Positions 15,316 to 24,120 of a DNA stretch of 29,114 nucleotides are shown piece by piece. Source of the stretch: Gammaproteobacteria bacterium (GTDB lineage: Bacteria; Pseudomonadota; Gammaproteobacteria; Steroidobacterales; Rariloculaceae); assembly GCA_004357505.1 (NCBI GenBank), contig SMWC01000116.1, positions 1-29,114 on the forward strand, in the 5' to 3' direction. Position 1 is the stretch's first letter; each line of letters begins with the position of its first letter. The position numbers and the translations under genes are program-made. A model generated the notes under the pieces. That model did no database searches, was not told where the DNA came from, and saw only the letters and a program-made list of their open reading frames with translations.

Positions 15316-18114
15316 TTACTGCAGCTGGTAGCGCCGCCACCCGTCAGCTTCGCGTCGCAGCTCGTAACTCGGCCAATAGTGGTTATCCATCCTCAGTGTG
15401 ATGACCTGCGGCACGCTGTTCCGTGTCACGGTGTTGAGCCTGACCGAGTCATGGTTCTCCAGGCCATTGACCGCCGCCAGGAAACTGTCCAAGTCAGGCG
15501 TCGGCTGTCCGTCGACGCCGACGATACGACGTCCCGCAAATAACCCCGAGCGACTCGCAGGAGAGCCGAAAGCGAAATAAGACACGTAGACACCCTGAGA
15601 ATCGATGCCGCGCTGCACCGATATCGCCCGATGGGGTGTCTGTACCAGCGCCCCTGCCCACAAGACAACGCGTTGTATTCCTTCCCCGCTCAGCTCGACG
15701 GTGCCGACCAGCTCAGTCAGTTCCCGGCCGTCTCTGAACACGGTGACCTCGACCTCAGAACGCTGTGTTGCCAGCTCGACCTCTCTGAACGTATTCAGCG
15801 GTTTTCCGTCGATACTCAAAAGAATATCGCCGGCGCGAAAGAATTCCGCCGCCGGCGAGCCGGCGACCGCGCTGGCCACGGCTAACAGTTGACGGCGCTG
15901 TGGGTTGTGCGACTCGTAACTCTCGACCCAACTCTCCGGTAGATCAACCTTTCTCGCGGTCGCCAATGGCATGTGGCGCCACTCGATCTCCAGCGAGCGC
16001 AGCGGCTGATCATCCTGCAGACGCTTAACCATGTCGACGATCAGCTCAGCGGGTATTCCGATGTTGACTTGTGTCACTTCACGACCCGTCTGATAGGCGA
16101 AGGTAGCCCAAAGGGCGGCTACCCTGCCTTGACGGTCGACGATAACACCATCGAAATCGTCGGGGCCATTGACCAGCGAGATGCCCTCCAAGTTCGACTC
16201 ACGAAACCGCAACGTCCGGGATAACGGGAAGTTCACTGCCTCTAACGCGGCGACCACGCTCGATTGAGACGACAGTTTATGGTCTGGCTTCAAACCGACC
16301 ACTGCCAACGCATCACCTGGTAGCACTGCTTCGGTCGTGAATACCGCACTGCGCGTCGGCGTGCTGCCGATCAACTCCGGGTCGTAGGACACTATCGAAA
16401 GATTGTGCAGCGGATGCACATACTCGACCCGTCCCGGTATCTCCAGGGAACCCGCAAACGTAATGCGGACGTCGCCCATGACTACCGGCACAGTGTTGCG
16501 ATCGACAACGACCAAGCCACGCTCGGCATCTGCTATCAGACCCGTCCCATAATAGTGGTGGTCAGAGACTCCGGAAACCGTATAAGGCATGTCGAAGTTG
16601 ACGAGCACCAATGAGGGAATGATGCGTTGTATGTAGCGTTCCCCGGGCTGCGGGGGAAAGGTCGTATCCTGAGACTCCCTGACCCGTGCAGGCGGCGCCG
16701 GCGCAAGCTCCTCGCAAGGCCATAAACCGATTTCATCAACTCGCTTGCACCGCTGTGCCGGGAACCAGTCCCGGTCGTTGGTGATGATGCGCTGCCGTTC
16801 CGTCTGTGGATCATCGAATTGCACGTACCGAACGGTCACGCGTTGATCGTCCGGAAGCCGCTCTATTACACGCTGCAGGTCATCGAGGTTCCGCATCTCC
16901 TCACCATCAACGCTTAACAGCAAGCTGGTCCGCGGGATCGCAGCGGAACCGAAGATGTACCCAGGATTGGCCACATAGACGCCCGAGATCGGGCGATTAA
17001 AGTGACGCGCCTGTTGGTAGGATAGGTTGTTGAATACACCATCGCCATACTGGATGAATTCGTCCGGAGTGATCTGGTGCAAGTCATCGACGGTCAGGGA
17101 TTGCTCCAAGACCTCGCCGCCACGTTCTATTTGCAGCGTGACGCTGTTACCGACGTTGTCGTCGAGAACGGCTTCCATGGGCACGAACGCCGCCGTCAAT
17201 TCGCCGTTAACACGCACGAGGATATCCCCGGGCTTAAGAAATTCGCTCGCCTCGGCGCCCACGATCACGCGTTCGACGACCAGCAAGCCGGTCTGCTCCG
17301 GATAGGCCTCGCGGACCAGTGCCTCGGTTCGCTCGGTCAAGCCGAGACGCCGCAGCTCTGCAAAGGGCTTGTGGACGAACTCGGTCTGTAAGGTGCCCCT
17401 GGGCACCGGCAAGCCACGCTGGATAAACCCCAACGCGCGACGGACACGATCCAGCGGTAGAAAGAAGCTCGACGCCGCCTGGCTGCTCGCACCGGCATTC
17501 AGTGCGACCACACGTCCTTCAATGTCCAGTACCGGCGAACCGGACGAACCACCGGAAGTACTCGACGCCGCCTGCATATAAAATGTATTGAAATCGTTGT
17601 AGTTGCCGCGCCCGTAGTTGGGCGCCTGCCGGTCAAGCCGCGCGATTGTGCCGGCAAGAAACGACATTCGCTCTCCGGCGTCATTGCCGACGACCCGGAT
17701 CTCGCGGCCGATCTGGGCGGCCTCCGGTACCAGCGGCAGTTCAGCCGGATCTATGAATCTTAGGTGCTCCGGAGCGTAACGGAAGAAGCCGAAATCGTGT
17801 ACCGGGTCACGGTACACCGGCACGAGTTCCACTTCCTCCTGATTGAGAAAGATCGCTTGCGCCACGACCGGTCCCGGCGTAACGACATGGCGATTGGTCA
17901 AGATCAAGCCCTGATCAACATCGACGACGAAACCAGTCGCCTGACTGGACCGGTTGCGTTCGGTATCAAAGGCTCGGGTGCTGTCTACCTGGATCGTGAC
18001 TACCCCGGACGAGATCTGGTCCAGGGTCCGGTTCCAGGCCGGCTCCTGGGGGGCCGTCGCAACGCTGAAAGCGGCAGTGGCCGCGCACACGGTAGTTGTG
18101 ACAAGTCGTTTCAT
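15316..18114 (-). CDS. Exported double HtrA-like protease with PDZ domains (Nma111-like)
   Basis: This 932-residue exported protein has a signal peptide (MKRLVTTTVCAATAAFSVATA) and two trypsin-like domains. The first, about residues 25-235, has a complete triad: His76 in LTNRHVV, Asp107 in DPVHDFGFF and Ser191 in GGSSGSPV. Two PDZ-like modules follow (about 260-345 and 350-435), then a linker with a cysteine pair (456, 467). A second protease-like domain (about 495-700) follows, whose triad positions read Asn540, Asn571 and Phe-Asp 654-655, so it should be inactive. Two more PDZ-like modules (about 728-805 and 815-910) end the protein. Segments such as RAFDTERNRSSQATGFVVD and YRDPVHDFGFF recall the fungal and plant Nma111/Deg7 family, which shares this doubled layout. 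It probably degrades or senses misfolded envelope proteins. The ATG at 18114 starts a proper signal peptide. Confidence 0.88.
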   Translation of the reverse strand: MKRLVTTTVCAATAAFSVATAPQEPAWNRTLDQISSGVVTIQVDSTRAFDTERNRSSQATGFVVDVDQGLILTNRHVVTPGPVVAQAIFLNQEEVELVPVYRDPVHDFGFFRYAPEHLRFIDPAELPLVPEAAQIGREIRVVGNDAGERMSFLAGTIARLDRQAPNYGRGNYNDFNTFYMQAASSTSGGSSGSPVLDIEGRVVALNAGASSQAASSFFLPLDRVRRALGFIQRGLPVPRGTLQTEFVHKPFAELRRLGLTERTEALVREAYPEQTGLLVVERVIVGAEASEFLKPGDILVRVNGELTAAFVPMEAVLDDNVGNSVTLQIERGGEVLEQSLTVDDLHQITPDEFIQYGDGVFNNLSYQQARHFNRPISGVYVANPGYIFGSAAIPRTSLLLSVDGEEMRNLDDLQRVIERLPDDQRVTVRYVQFDDPQTERQRIITNDRDWFPAQRCKRVDEIGLWPCEELAPAPPARVRESQDTTFPPQPGERYIQRIIPSLVLVNFDMPYTVSGVSDHHYYGTGLIADAERGLVVVDRNTVPVVMGDVRITFAGSLEIPGRVEYVHPLHNLSIVSYDPELIGSTPTRSAVFTTEAVLPGDALAVVGLKPDHKLSSQSSVVAALEAVNFPLSRTLRFRESNLEGISLVNGPDDFDGVIVDRQGRVAALWATFAYQTGREVTQVNIGIPAELIVDMVKRLQDDQPLRSLEIEWRHMPLATARKVDLPESWVESYESHNPQRRQLLAVASAVAGSPAAEFFRAGDILLSIDGKPLNTFREVELATQRSEVEVTVFRDGRELTELVGTVELSGEGIQRVVLWAGALVQTPHRAISVQRGIDSQGVYVSYFAFGSPASRSGLFAGRRIVGVDGQPTPDLDSFLAAVNGLENHDSVRLNTVTRNSVPQVITLRMDNHYWPSYELRREADGWRRYQLQ

Positions 18115-18184
18115 AGGGCTCGATTGTACGGTTCGTCTTGTGATCGTGACTAGTGCTACGACCATTGTTTGCGTTATTGGTGCC

Positions 18185-19681
18185 CTAGTCCGCGGCAGCA
18201 TTGACGATTTGCGCACCTCCGTCCGTCTCTGGGGGCTGATAACGAACGTCCAGCTGTCGGGCGGCGCGCACGTCATCGAGCCGCTTCACCGGTGTAGTAA
18301 CGGGTGCATCTTTGCACTGCGCACCGCTACTTGCTGCCTCAGCGAGAATTTCCGTCATTGCGGCAACGAAGTGGTCCAGCGTTTGCTTGCTTTCGGTCTC
18401 GGTCGGCTCAATCAAGAGACACTCCGGGACAAGCAGCGGGAAGTAGGTTGTCGGGGCGTGAATGCCTCGATCCAAGAGCGCTTTGGCGAAGTCCATCGCA
18501 GTCACCCCTTTTGACTTCGTTTGCCTTTTTAGCGTGACAAGAAACTCATGACTGGCCCGCCGGTCCGGGAACACGATATCGAAGCCTGCTTTTCTGAGCT
18601 GTACCATGACATAGTTGGCATTCAATACCGCGTAGTCGGCGACGCGCTCTAGTCCTTCCCGCCCGAGCAGACGCATATAAATATAGGCTCGCAATAAGAC
18701 GCCGGCATTGCCCATGAATGCCGATAGGCGACCGATACTCTTCGGCAGATCCGCTTCATCGAGCCAGCGATAGCCGTTCGCGGTCGTGCCGACGACGGGA
18801 ATGGGCAGGAACGGCTTGAGTGTCTCACCGGCGCCGACAACACCGGAACCGGGACCGCCGCCGCCATGGGGCGTCGCGAATGTCTTGTGCAGATTGATAT
18901 GCATGACGTCGAAGCCCATCTCAGCCGGCAGCACTTTGCCGAGAATCGCGTTGAGATTGGCGCCGTCGTAATAGAGGAGTCCACCGGCAGCATGGATAAC
19001 CTCTTCAATAGCCTTGATATTCTTGTCGAAGACTCCCAACGTCGACGGATTCGTCAGCATGATTCCGGCTGTCTGCGAACCGACGAGCTCCCGAAGAACA
19101 TCGAGATTGACATCGCCGTCCGCGCGCGTCGGTACTTCCTTGACCGTGCAGCCGCACATCGTCGCTGTCGCGGGATTCGTTCCGTGGGCCGCATCCGGAA
19201 CGATGATTTCCGTGCGGCCGATATCGCCGCGGTCGACGTGGTAGGCACGGATCATTGCGACACCGGCGAGTTCCCCTTGGGCGCCGGCCATCGGCGTTAA
19301 CGAGAATGCCGCCATGCCCGTCACGGACTTCAGCATCTCTTGCAGTTCGAACAGGCAGGTCAAGAATCCCTGCGATGAGCTCTCGGGAGCCAACGGGTGC
19401 CGCTGAGTGAAGCCCGGCAGTGACGCAAATGAGTTGCAACCGCGCGGATTGTATTTCATCGTGCACGACCCCAGCGGGTAGAAGTGGGTGTCGATCGAGA
19501 AGTTCATTTGCGACAGGCGTGTGTAGTGACGCACGACGTCCAACTCCGACACTTCGGGCAACAGGGGCGGTTCGCTGCGAACAAACTGCGCTGGAAGTTC
19601 ATGAGCGCTCTCGTGCCGAGGGAACTGCGCACTGGCCGATCGACCCGGCTGGCCGCGCTCGAAAATCAGTAGCTCGCTCAT
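18185..19681 (-). CDS. gcvPB: Glycine dehydrogenase (decarboxylating) subunit 2
   Basis: This is the C-terminal half of glycine decarboxylase (P protein), which carries the PLP cofactor. With GcvPA it releases CO2 from glycine and passes the aminomethyl group to GcvH. The PLP lysine is Lys266 in [20 protein letters not shown]. Also typical are [25 protein letters not shown] and [11 protein letters not shown]. The length of 498 residues is normal for a stand-alone subunit 2, with a non-conserved tail of about 30 residues. The ATG overlaps the gcvPA stop by four bases (ATGA), so the subunits are coupled. It is the last gene of the gcv operon; the protease gene lies upstream of its 3' neighbours and is a separate unit ending before M23. 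Confidence 0.96.
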   Translation of the reverse strand: MSELLIFERGQPGRSASAQFPRHESAHELPAQFVRSEPPLLPEVSELDVVRHYTRLSQMNFSIDTHFYPLGSCTMKYNPRGCNSFASLPGFTQRHPLAPESSSQGFLTCLFELQEMLKSVTGMAAFSLTPMAGAQGELAGVAMIRAYHVDRGDIGRTEIIVPDAAHGTNPATATMCGCTVKEVPTRADGDVNLDVLRELVGSQTAGIMLTNPSTLGVFDKNIKAIEEVIHAAGGLLYYDGANLNAILGKVLPAEMGFDVMHINLHKTFATPHGGGGPGSGVVGAGETLKPFLPIPVVGTTANGYRWLDEADLPKSIGRLSAFMGNAGVLLRAYIYMRLLGREGLERVADYAVLNANYVMVQLRKAGFDIVFPDRRASHEFLVTLKRQTKSKGVTAMDFAKALLDRGIHAPTTYFPLLVPECLLIEPTETESKQTLDHFVAAMTEILAEAASSGAQCKDAPVTTPVKRLDDVRAARQLDVRYQPPETDGGAQIVNAAAD

Positions 19682-21054
19682 GAGGCTGCTCGAGAAGCTT
19701 CGATCTGTTGTCCAAGCGCCTGTACATAGGTGTGGAGGTCTGCATCGGTCTTCGTCTCAGTCGCACAGACCAACAAACAGTTCTCCAGCTCCGGGTACCA
19801 GGAGGACAGCGCGATACCGGCCAGTATTCCCTGCCGGCGCATTTTCTCAATGACGGCGCCCGCACGCACCGGCAAGCGCAACACGACCTCATGAAAGTGC
19901 GGTGCCGTAAAAGCTGGTTCCACACCGTCAATCATCGCCGCCGCAGCGGCCAAACCACGGGTCTTAGCATGGCTTTCGGCTGCGACGCGTCGCAGCCCCT
20001 GGGGCCCGAGCAGACTCATGTAGATCGTAGCTGCCGTCACCATCAGACCCTGGTTGGTACAGATGTTGGAGGTCGCTCGAGAGCGTCGAATATGTTGCTC
20101 ACGCGCCTGCAATGTGAGCGTAAAGCCCAGCTTACCGTCGCGATCGACGGTTCGACCGACGAGCCTGCCGGGTAGTTGCCGCACCAGCGCCTCGCGGCAA
20201 GTCAGAAACCCAAAGTAAGGCCCACCCGAGCTCAAGGGCACACCCAGAGGTTGGCCCTCGCCACAGACGATAGGCACGCCTTCACGACCCCATTCTCCCG
20301 GTGGCCGCAATAGACCTAACGAGATCGGATTGACGAGCGCAATCCCGAGCGCACCCTGGTCCGCTGCCCAGTCGGCAAACTCGTCAACCTGCTCCAGCAC
20401 ACCGAAGACATTCGGTTGCGGAATGATGACCGCAGTAATGTCCGTCCCGGCGTGGCTTCGCAAGGCCGCTAGATCCGTCTGCCCGCTATTGGGATCATAG
20501 GGAATTTGGACAAGTTCGATACTCTGACTGGCGGTAATCGCTTTAGTGACGGCCGCATAGTGCGGGTGTACGCTTTGCGGGATCAGCACCCGCCGCGACT
20601 TCGACGCACGGTTGACCCTAACGGCCATCAGCGTAGCCTCCGCTAGCGCCGAAGCGCCATCGTACAGAGACGCATTCGAAACGTCCTGCCCTGTCAGGCT
20701 TGCCATCATCGTTTGGTACTCGTAGATGACTTGCAGTGTTCCCTGGCTCGCTTCGGCCTGATACGGCGTATAGGCGCTATAAAACTCACCGCGCGTCGTC
20801 AGCTCCCACACGGCAGCGGGAATATGATGCTCGTAAGCGCCAGCGCCGAGAAAATTCAGCTCGACCCGGTCCTTGTCAGCCTGCCGACGCATGAGTCGTC
20901 CGACTTCGTACTCGGAGATGGCGGTGGGTACGCCCATGAGTTTTCCGCAGCGGAGTTCGTCCGGAATCTCGTCGAACAGGCTGTTGATATCGTCGACGCC
21001 GATAGCCTGCAGCATCAGCTGAGTATCGTGATCGGTGTGAGGAATGAAAGGCAT
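19678..21054 (-). CDS. gcvPA: Glycine dehydrogenase (decarboxylating) subunit 1
   Basis: This 458-residue protein is the N-terminal half of the glycine decarboxylase P protein. It begins with [21 protein letters not shown] and contains [16 protein letters not shown] and [18 protein letters not shown], family signatures of subunit 1. It has the fold of a PLP enzyme but not the PLP lysine, which lies in GcvPB. It forms the P-protein complex with GcvPB. In E. coli the two halves are one fused protein; here they are separate genes with a 4-base overlap. It starts 17 bases after the gcvH stop and is controlled with the operon by the glycine riboswitch ahead of gcvT. Confidence 0.96.
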   Translation of the reverse strand: MPFIPHTDHDTQLMLQAIGVDDINSLFDEIPDELRCGKLMGVPTAISEYEVGRLMRRQADKDRVELNFLGAGAYEHHIPAAVWELTTRGEFYSAYTPYQAEASQGTLQVIYEYQTMMASLTGQDVSNASLYDGASALAEATLMAVRVNRASKSRRVLIPQSVHPHYAAVTKAITASQSIELVQIPYDPNSGQTDLAALRSHAGTDITAVIIPQPNVFGVLEQVDEFADWAADQGALGIALVNPISLGLLRPPGEWGREGVPIVCGEGQPLGVPLSSGGPYFGFLTCREALVRQLPGRLVGRTVDRDGKLGFTLTLQAREQHIRRSRATSNICTNQGLMVTAATIYMSLLGPQGLRRVAAESHAKTRGLAAAAAMIDGVEPAFTAPHFHEVVLRLPVRAGAVIEKMRRQGILAGIALSSWYPELENCLLVCATETKTDADLHTYVQALGQQIEASRAAS

Positions 21055-21071
21055 GGTCTAGTTCTTAGAGC

Positions 21072-21467
21072 TCAGTCGTTCAGCTCGGCTACAAAGCGCT
21101 CGTAGTCCTCGCTGGCTAACAACTCTTCTAGTTGTGTTGGCGTATTCGGTCTCAAGCGAAACAGCCAACCCTCACCGTACGGATCTGTGTTCACGAGTCC
21201 CGGCGAGTCCGCTAACGCCTGGTTGGTCGCAACGATCGTGCCGGACAGCGGAATATAGACATCCGAAGCGGCTTTCACCGATTCCACGACAGCGCATGCA
21301 TCACCCGCGTTGACAACCGTATCGTCCTCGGGAAGTTCCACAAAGACCAACTCCCCAAGCGAGACTTGGGCATGGTCGGTAATACCGACCTCGACGGTCC
21401 CATCGTCCTGCTCGCGAATCCATTCATGCGCTTCCGTATATTTCAGCTCAACCGGAATTTCGCCCAT
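21072..21467 (-). CDS. gcvH: Glycine cleavage system H protein
   Basis: GcvH carries the lipoyl arm that shuttles the aminomethyl group from the P protein to the T protein. At 131 residues it is of normal length. Lys65 in VVESVKAASDVYIPLSG is the lipoylation site, and the start (KYTEAHEWIREQDDGTVEVGITDHAQ) is typical. The ribosome site AAGGAG lies 7 bases before the ATG and overlaps the gcvT stop codon, so translation of the two is probably coupled. Lipoylation genes are not in this window. Confidence 0.97.
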   Translation of the reverse strand: MGEIPVELKYTEAHEWIREQDDGTVEVGITDHAQVSLGELVFVELPEDDTVVNAGDACAVVESVKAASDVYIPLSGTIVATNQALADSPGLVNTDPYGEGWLFRLRPNTPTQLEELLASEDYERFVAELND

Positions 21468-21479
21468 CGGTCGATCTCC

Positions 21480-22592
21480 TTAATGCAGCTTGTTTTCTAG
21501 ATCTACTTTGATTTTTCCATGCCTGACGAACGGCGTCTTGACGATGCGCACGGCATGACGGTGATTGCGAATAACCACCTCACCGTCATTCTGCGCATCA
21601 ACCGGCAGCCTGGCCAGCGCGACCGAGCGAGCCAGCGTTGGCGAGTATGTGCCGCTCGTGACTTTGCCTTCACCACCAGCCGTGTGCACAACGTAACCGG
21701 CTCTCAGAACGCCATTGCCTTCGAGAATCAATCCGGCCTGCACGAATTTCACGCCATCAGCCGCCTGACGCTCAAGTGCGCGGCGGCCGATAAAGTCGCG
21801 ATCGGTCTGCGTGTCAACCGTCCATCTGAGACCACATTCCAACGGGCTAACGGTTTCGTCCATATCCAGACCATAGAGATTCAGCCCCGCTTCCAGACGC
21901 AGCGTATCCCGCGCGCCCAGCCCGCAGGCCGCAATACCCAGAGCATGCAACTCGGCCCACAGCGCCGGAGCCTGCGCGCCGGCAACAATAATCTCAAACC
22001 CATCCTCCCCGGTGTAGCCAGTGCGAGCCACCATCGTCTCGTCGTCTCGATGAGCGCAGAACGGCGCCAACGCGAGTAACGCCTCGCCACTCGGAAGCGT
22101 TTGGGCCACGAGTTCGCGAGCCTGCGGCCCCTGCACAGCGATCATAGCCAGGTCCGGCCGCTCAAGAATTTCGAGAGACTGACGACCGGCCTGGCCAAGC
22201 AACCAGGCGAGATCTTTCTCACGCGTCGCCGCGTTCACGACAAGCCGATAGCCGTTGGCCGATAGTCGGTAAACGATCAGATCATCCATGATCCCGCCAT
22301 CTTCACGCAGCATCAAGCTATACAGCGCCCGGCACTGCCCGTCTTCAGCCGAATGCAGTTTGCTGACATCGTTGGCAAGAACGTAGCGGAGGTATCGCTC
22401 GGCATCGGCACCTGATACGTCGACGACCGTCATGTGGGATATATCAAATAGCCCGGCATGATTGCGAACGGCATGGTGCTCGTCCAGTTGTGACCCGTAA
22501 TAGAGCGGCATCTGCCAGCCGGCAAACTCGACCATACGCGCTCCCAAGCCGATGTGGGTCTCGTACAATGGTGTTTGTTGGACTCCAGGCAT
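21480..22592 (-). CDS. gcvT: Aminomethyltransferase (glycine cleavage T protein)
   Basis: GcvT takes the aminomethyl group from lipoylated GcvH, releases ammonia and forms 5,10-methylene-tetrahydrofolate. The 370 residues start with QQTPLYETHIGLGARMVEFAGW and contain the folate-binding region, including MDDLIVYRL near residue 100. ARTGYTGEDGFEI and the C-terminal KVTSGTYSPTLARSVALARL are also family hallmarks. It is the first gene of the gcvT-H-PA-PB operon. The ATG at 22592 lies about 14 bases after a run of seven T's ending a hairpin, with the tandem glycine riboswitch further upstream. Expression should therefore depend on glycine. Confidence 0.97.
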   Translation of the reverse strand: MPGVQQTPLYETHIGLGARMVEFAGWQMPLYYGSQLDEHHAVRNHAGLFDISHMTVVDVSGADAERYLRYVLANDVSKLHSAEDGQCRALYSLMLREDGGIMDDLIVYRLSANGYRLVVNAATREKDLAWLLGQAGRQSLEILERPDLAMIAVQGPQARELVAQTLPSGEALLALAPFCAHRDDETMVARTGYTGEDGFEIIVAGAQAPALWAELHALGIAACGLGARDTLRLEAGLNLYGLDMDETVSPLECGLRWTVDTQTDRDFIGRRALERQAADGVKFVQAGLILEGNGVLRAGYVVHTAGGEGKVTSGTYSPTLARSVALARLPVDAQNDGEVVIRNHRHAVRIVKTPFVRHGKIKVDLENKLH

Positions 22593-22605
22593 TTCTGATC
22601 ACCAC

Positions 22606-22633
22606 AAAAAAACGGCGAGCCATAGGCTTACCG
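22606..22633 (-). terminator. Intrinsic terminator of the glycine riboswitch
   Basis: On the minus strand, positions 22633-22613 form a 9-pair hairpin (arms CGGUAAGCC and GGCUCGCCG, loop UAU, with one A/C mismatch and one G-U pair). Seven U's follow directly (22612-22606). It starts 3 bases after the closing stem of the second aptamer and ends before gcvT. This is what a transcriptional expression platform looks like. Confidence 0.75.
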
Positions 22634-22636
22634 CTC

Positions 22637-22810
22637 CTCTGTCCTGATGCCTGAGAGATTAGGCGCAACAAATGCGCCGCTCACCTTCGGCGGACCCTGC
22701 GATCAGGGTCACTCTCCAGAGTCAATCAGGCTCTGCCGTCCGTTTGCCTGAGCGTTTCCGAGCGGTGGTTGCGCCTTCGGCGCTTCGCCGAAGCGAAGTC
22801 TCTCCGGCAG
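22637..22810 (-). ncRNA. Tandem glycine riboswitch
   Basis: Two glycine aptamers lie in series in front of gcvT, read on the minus strand. Aptamer 1 spans 22810-22733, closed by CUGCCG/CGGCAG; it contains GGAGAG, GCCGAAGG and CUCAGGCAAACGGAC. Aptamer 2 spans 22721-22637, closed by CUCUG/CAGAG; it contains GGAGAG, GCCGAAGGUGAGC and UCUCAGGCAUCAGGACAGAG. An 11-nt linker joins them. These are the conserved segments of the known class. Glycine binding normally switches on the cleavage operon so that excess glycine is used. The terminator immediately downstream suggests control at the level of transcription. Confidence 0.95.
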
Positions 22811-22823
22811 GCCTTATGATTGA

Positions 22824-22836
22824 ACGAGCGATGATA
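22824..22836 (-). promoter_or_regulatory. Possible gcv operon promoter (-10 element)
   Basis: TATCAT at 22836-22831 on the minus strand matches five of six -10 positions. It would start transcription about 15 bases before the first riboswitch helix, just after the ubiI stop at 22879. The -35 is weak (TAGAGA-like). The riboswitch implies a start near here. Confidence 0.35.
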
Positions 22837-22878
22837 GCTGAACTTCTCCGGAGTCTCTACACAGAACTGAGCGTCTAC

Positions 22879-24120
22879 TCAAACCACTCGCGCTCTGGCT
22901 GCACTGGGCAGTTCACCGCTAAGGCCCAGCGCTGCTCGCATCAGCCCGTTCTTCGCGATCGGCATTGTATTCACGGCAGACAGCCCCGCAACTCGCAGGC
23001 GCTCAAACAACGGACCCGGGAGCCTGAACAGCCGCTGCAATGCATGCGTCGCTAGCAACATTCTGAGATTCCCGCCCTTGCGCTGACGCTCATAGCGCCG
23101 CAGTACGCGCAAGTCGCCAGGATCTTCCCCGTGACGCAACGCAGAAACCAACGTATCGACCAACGCAGCAGCATCGAGGAGCCCGAGATTCATTCCTTGT
23201 CCGGCCAGCGGATGTACCGTGTGCGCCGCATCGCCGACCAGAGCGACTCGAGCGCAGCTATAACGACATGCGTGCAACGCCTGCAGCTGGAAGCTCGCCC
23301 GCGATGCACTCGACTCGATCACGCCTAGCACTCCGCCGCTCGCTGTCTGCAACTCGTCGCAGAACGCTTGCTCCGAGACCGCCGACAAACGCTGCGCATT
23401 ATCGGAACTCATCGACCAAACCACCGAACTTCTGCCATCAAGCAGGGGCAGAAAGGCCAGCGGACCGTCGGGCAGGAAGCGCTGCCACGCCGTTTCGGCG
23501 TGAGATCTTGCTGTCACCACATGCGTCACCAGCGCATGCTGCCCATACGGCACAGCCGTCACCGGTAAATTCAGCAAACGGCGCACGGTGGATGCGGTAC
23601 CGTCAGCCGCGATCAAAACTGTAGCCTGGATCGTCTCACCGCTCTGCGTATCGATCTCAACGGCGCGCGTCCCTAGACGGACCGCCGCAAGCTCGACCCC
23701 GACGCGCAACTCCACGTTGGCAGACGCGTCCAGTACGCTGAACAGCCGCTCCCGGATTAGTCGATCCTCGACGATATGCCCCAGATCGGGCTCGCCCAAC
23801 TCCGCGCTATCGAAGGACAACGACCCCAGGCCTTCCGCGTAGTCACCTTCCCAGACGTGAATGCGCCGATAGGGGCTCGCACGAGCCGCTACGATCTGCT
23901 GCCAAACGCCCAGGTGCTCAAAGATGCGCTGCGACGCTCTGGACAGGGCATAGACCCTGAGATCCATTTGCTCCTGATCCCAGGCGGGAGCGGCGCGGGA
24001 CTCCAGGACACGTATCCGCACTTGGTCGGCATGCGGACTCGCCAACAACAACGCGGCGACGGTCAAACCGACCGGACCGGCGCCGATGATGACCACCGAT
24101 CTGTCCTTGGCACTCGTCAT
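22879..24120 (-). CDS. ubiI: Ubiquinone biosynthesis FAD-dependent hydroxylase (UbiI/VisC type)
   Basis: This 413-residue flavoprotein monooxygenase has the FAD dinucleotide fold at its start (VVIIGAGPVGLTVAALLLA). The DG motif is VLIAADGTASTVRRLL, and the second FAD motif ALVGDAAHTVHPLAGQGMNLGLLDA lies near residue 290. This is the UbiH/UbiF/UbiI family, which hydroxylates the ubiquinone head group with O2 and NAD(P)H. Position between ubiH and gcvT matches E. coli ubiI (visC), which adds the C5 hydroxyl. Family members swap regioselectivity among lineages, so the exact ring position is inferred from synteny. Its ATG overlaps the ubiH stop by one base. Confidence 0.88.
   Translation of the reverse strand: MTSAKDRSVVIIGAGPVGLTVAALLLASPHADQVRIRVLESRAAPAWDQEQMDLRVYALSRASQRIFEHLGVWQQIVAARASPYRRIHVWEGDYAEGLGSLSFDSAELGEPDLGHIVEDRLIRERLFSVLDASANVELRVGVELAAVRLGTRAVEIDTQSGETIQATVLIAADGTASTVRRLLNLPVTAVPYGQHALVTHVVTARSHAETAWQRFLPDGPLAFLPLLDGRSSVVWSMSSDNAQRLSAVSEQAFCDELQTASGGVLGVIESSASRASFQLQALHACRYSCARVALVGDAAHTVHPLAGQGMNLGLLDAAALVDTLVSALRHGEDPGDLRVLRRYERQRKGGNLRMLLATHALQRLFRLPGPLFERLRVAGLSAVNTMPIAKNGLMRAALGLSGELPSAARARVV

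Noticed and set aside
22672..23055. Plus-strand open frame across the riboswitch region.
   Set aside because: It is antisense to the glycine riboswitch and the end of ubiI, and its product has no recognisable feature.
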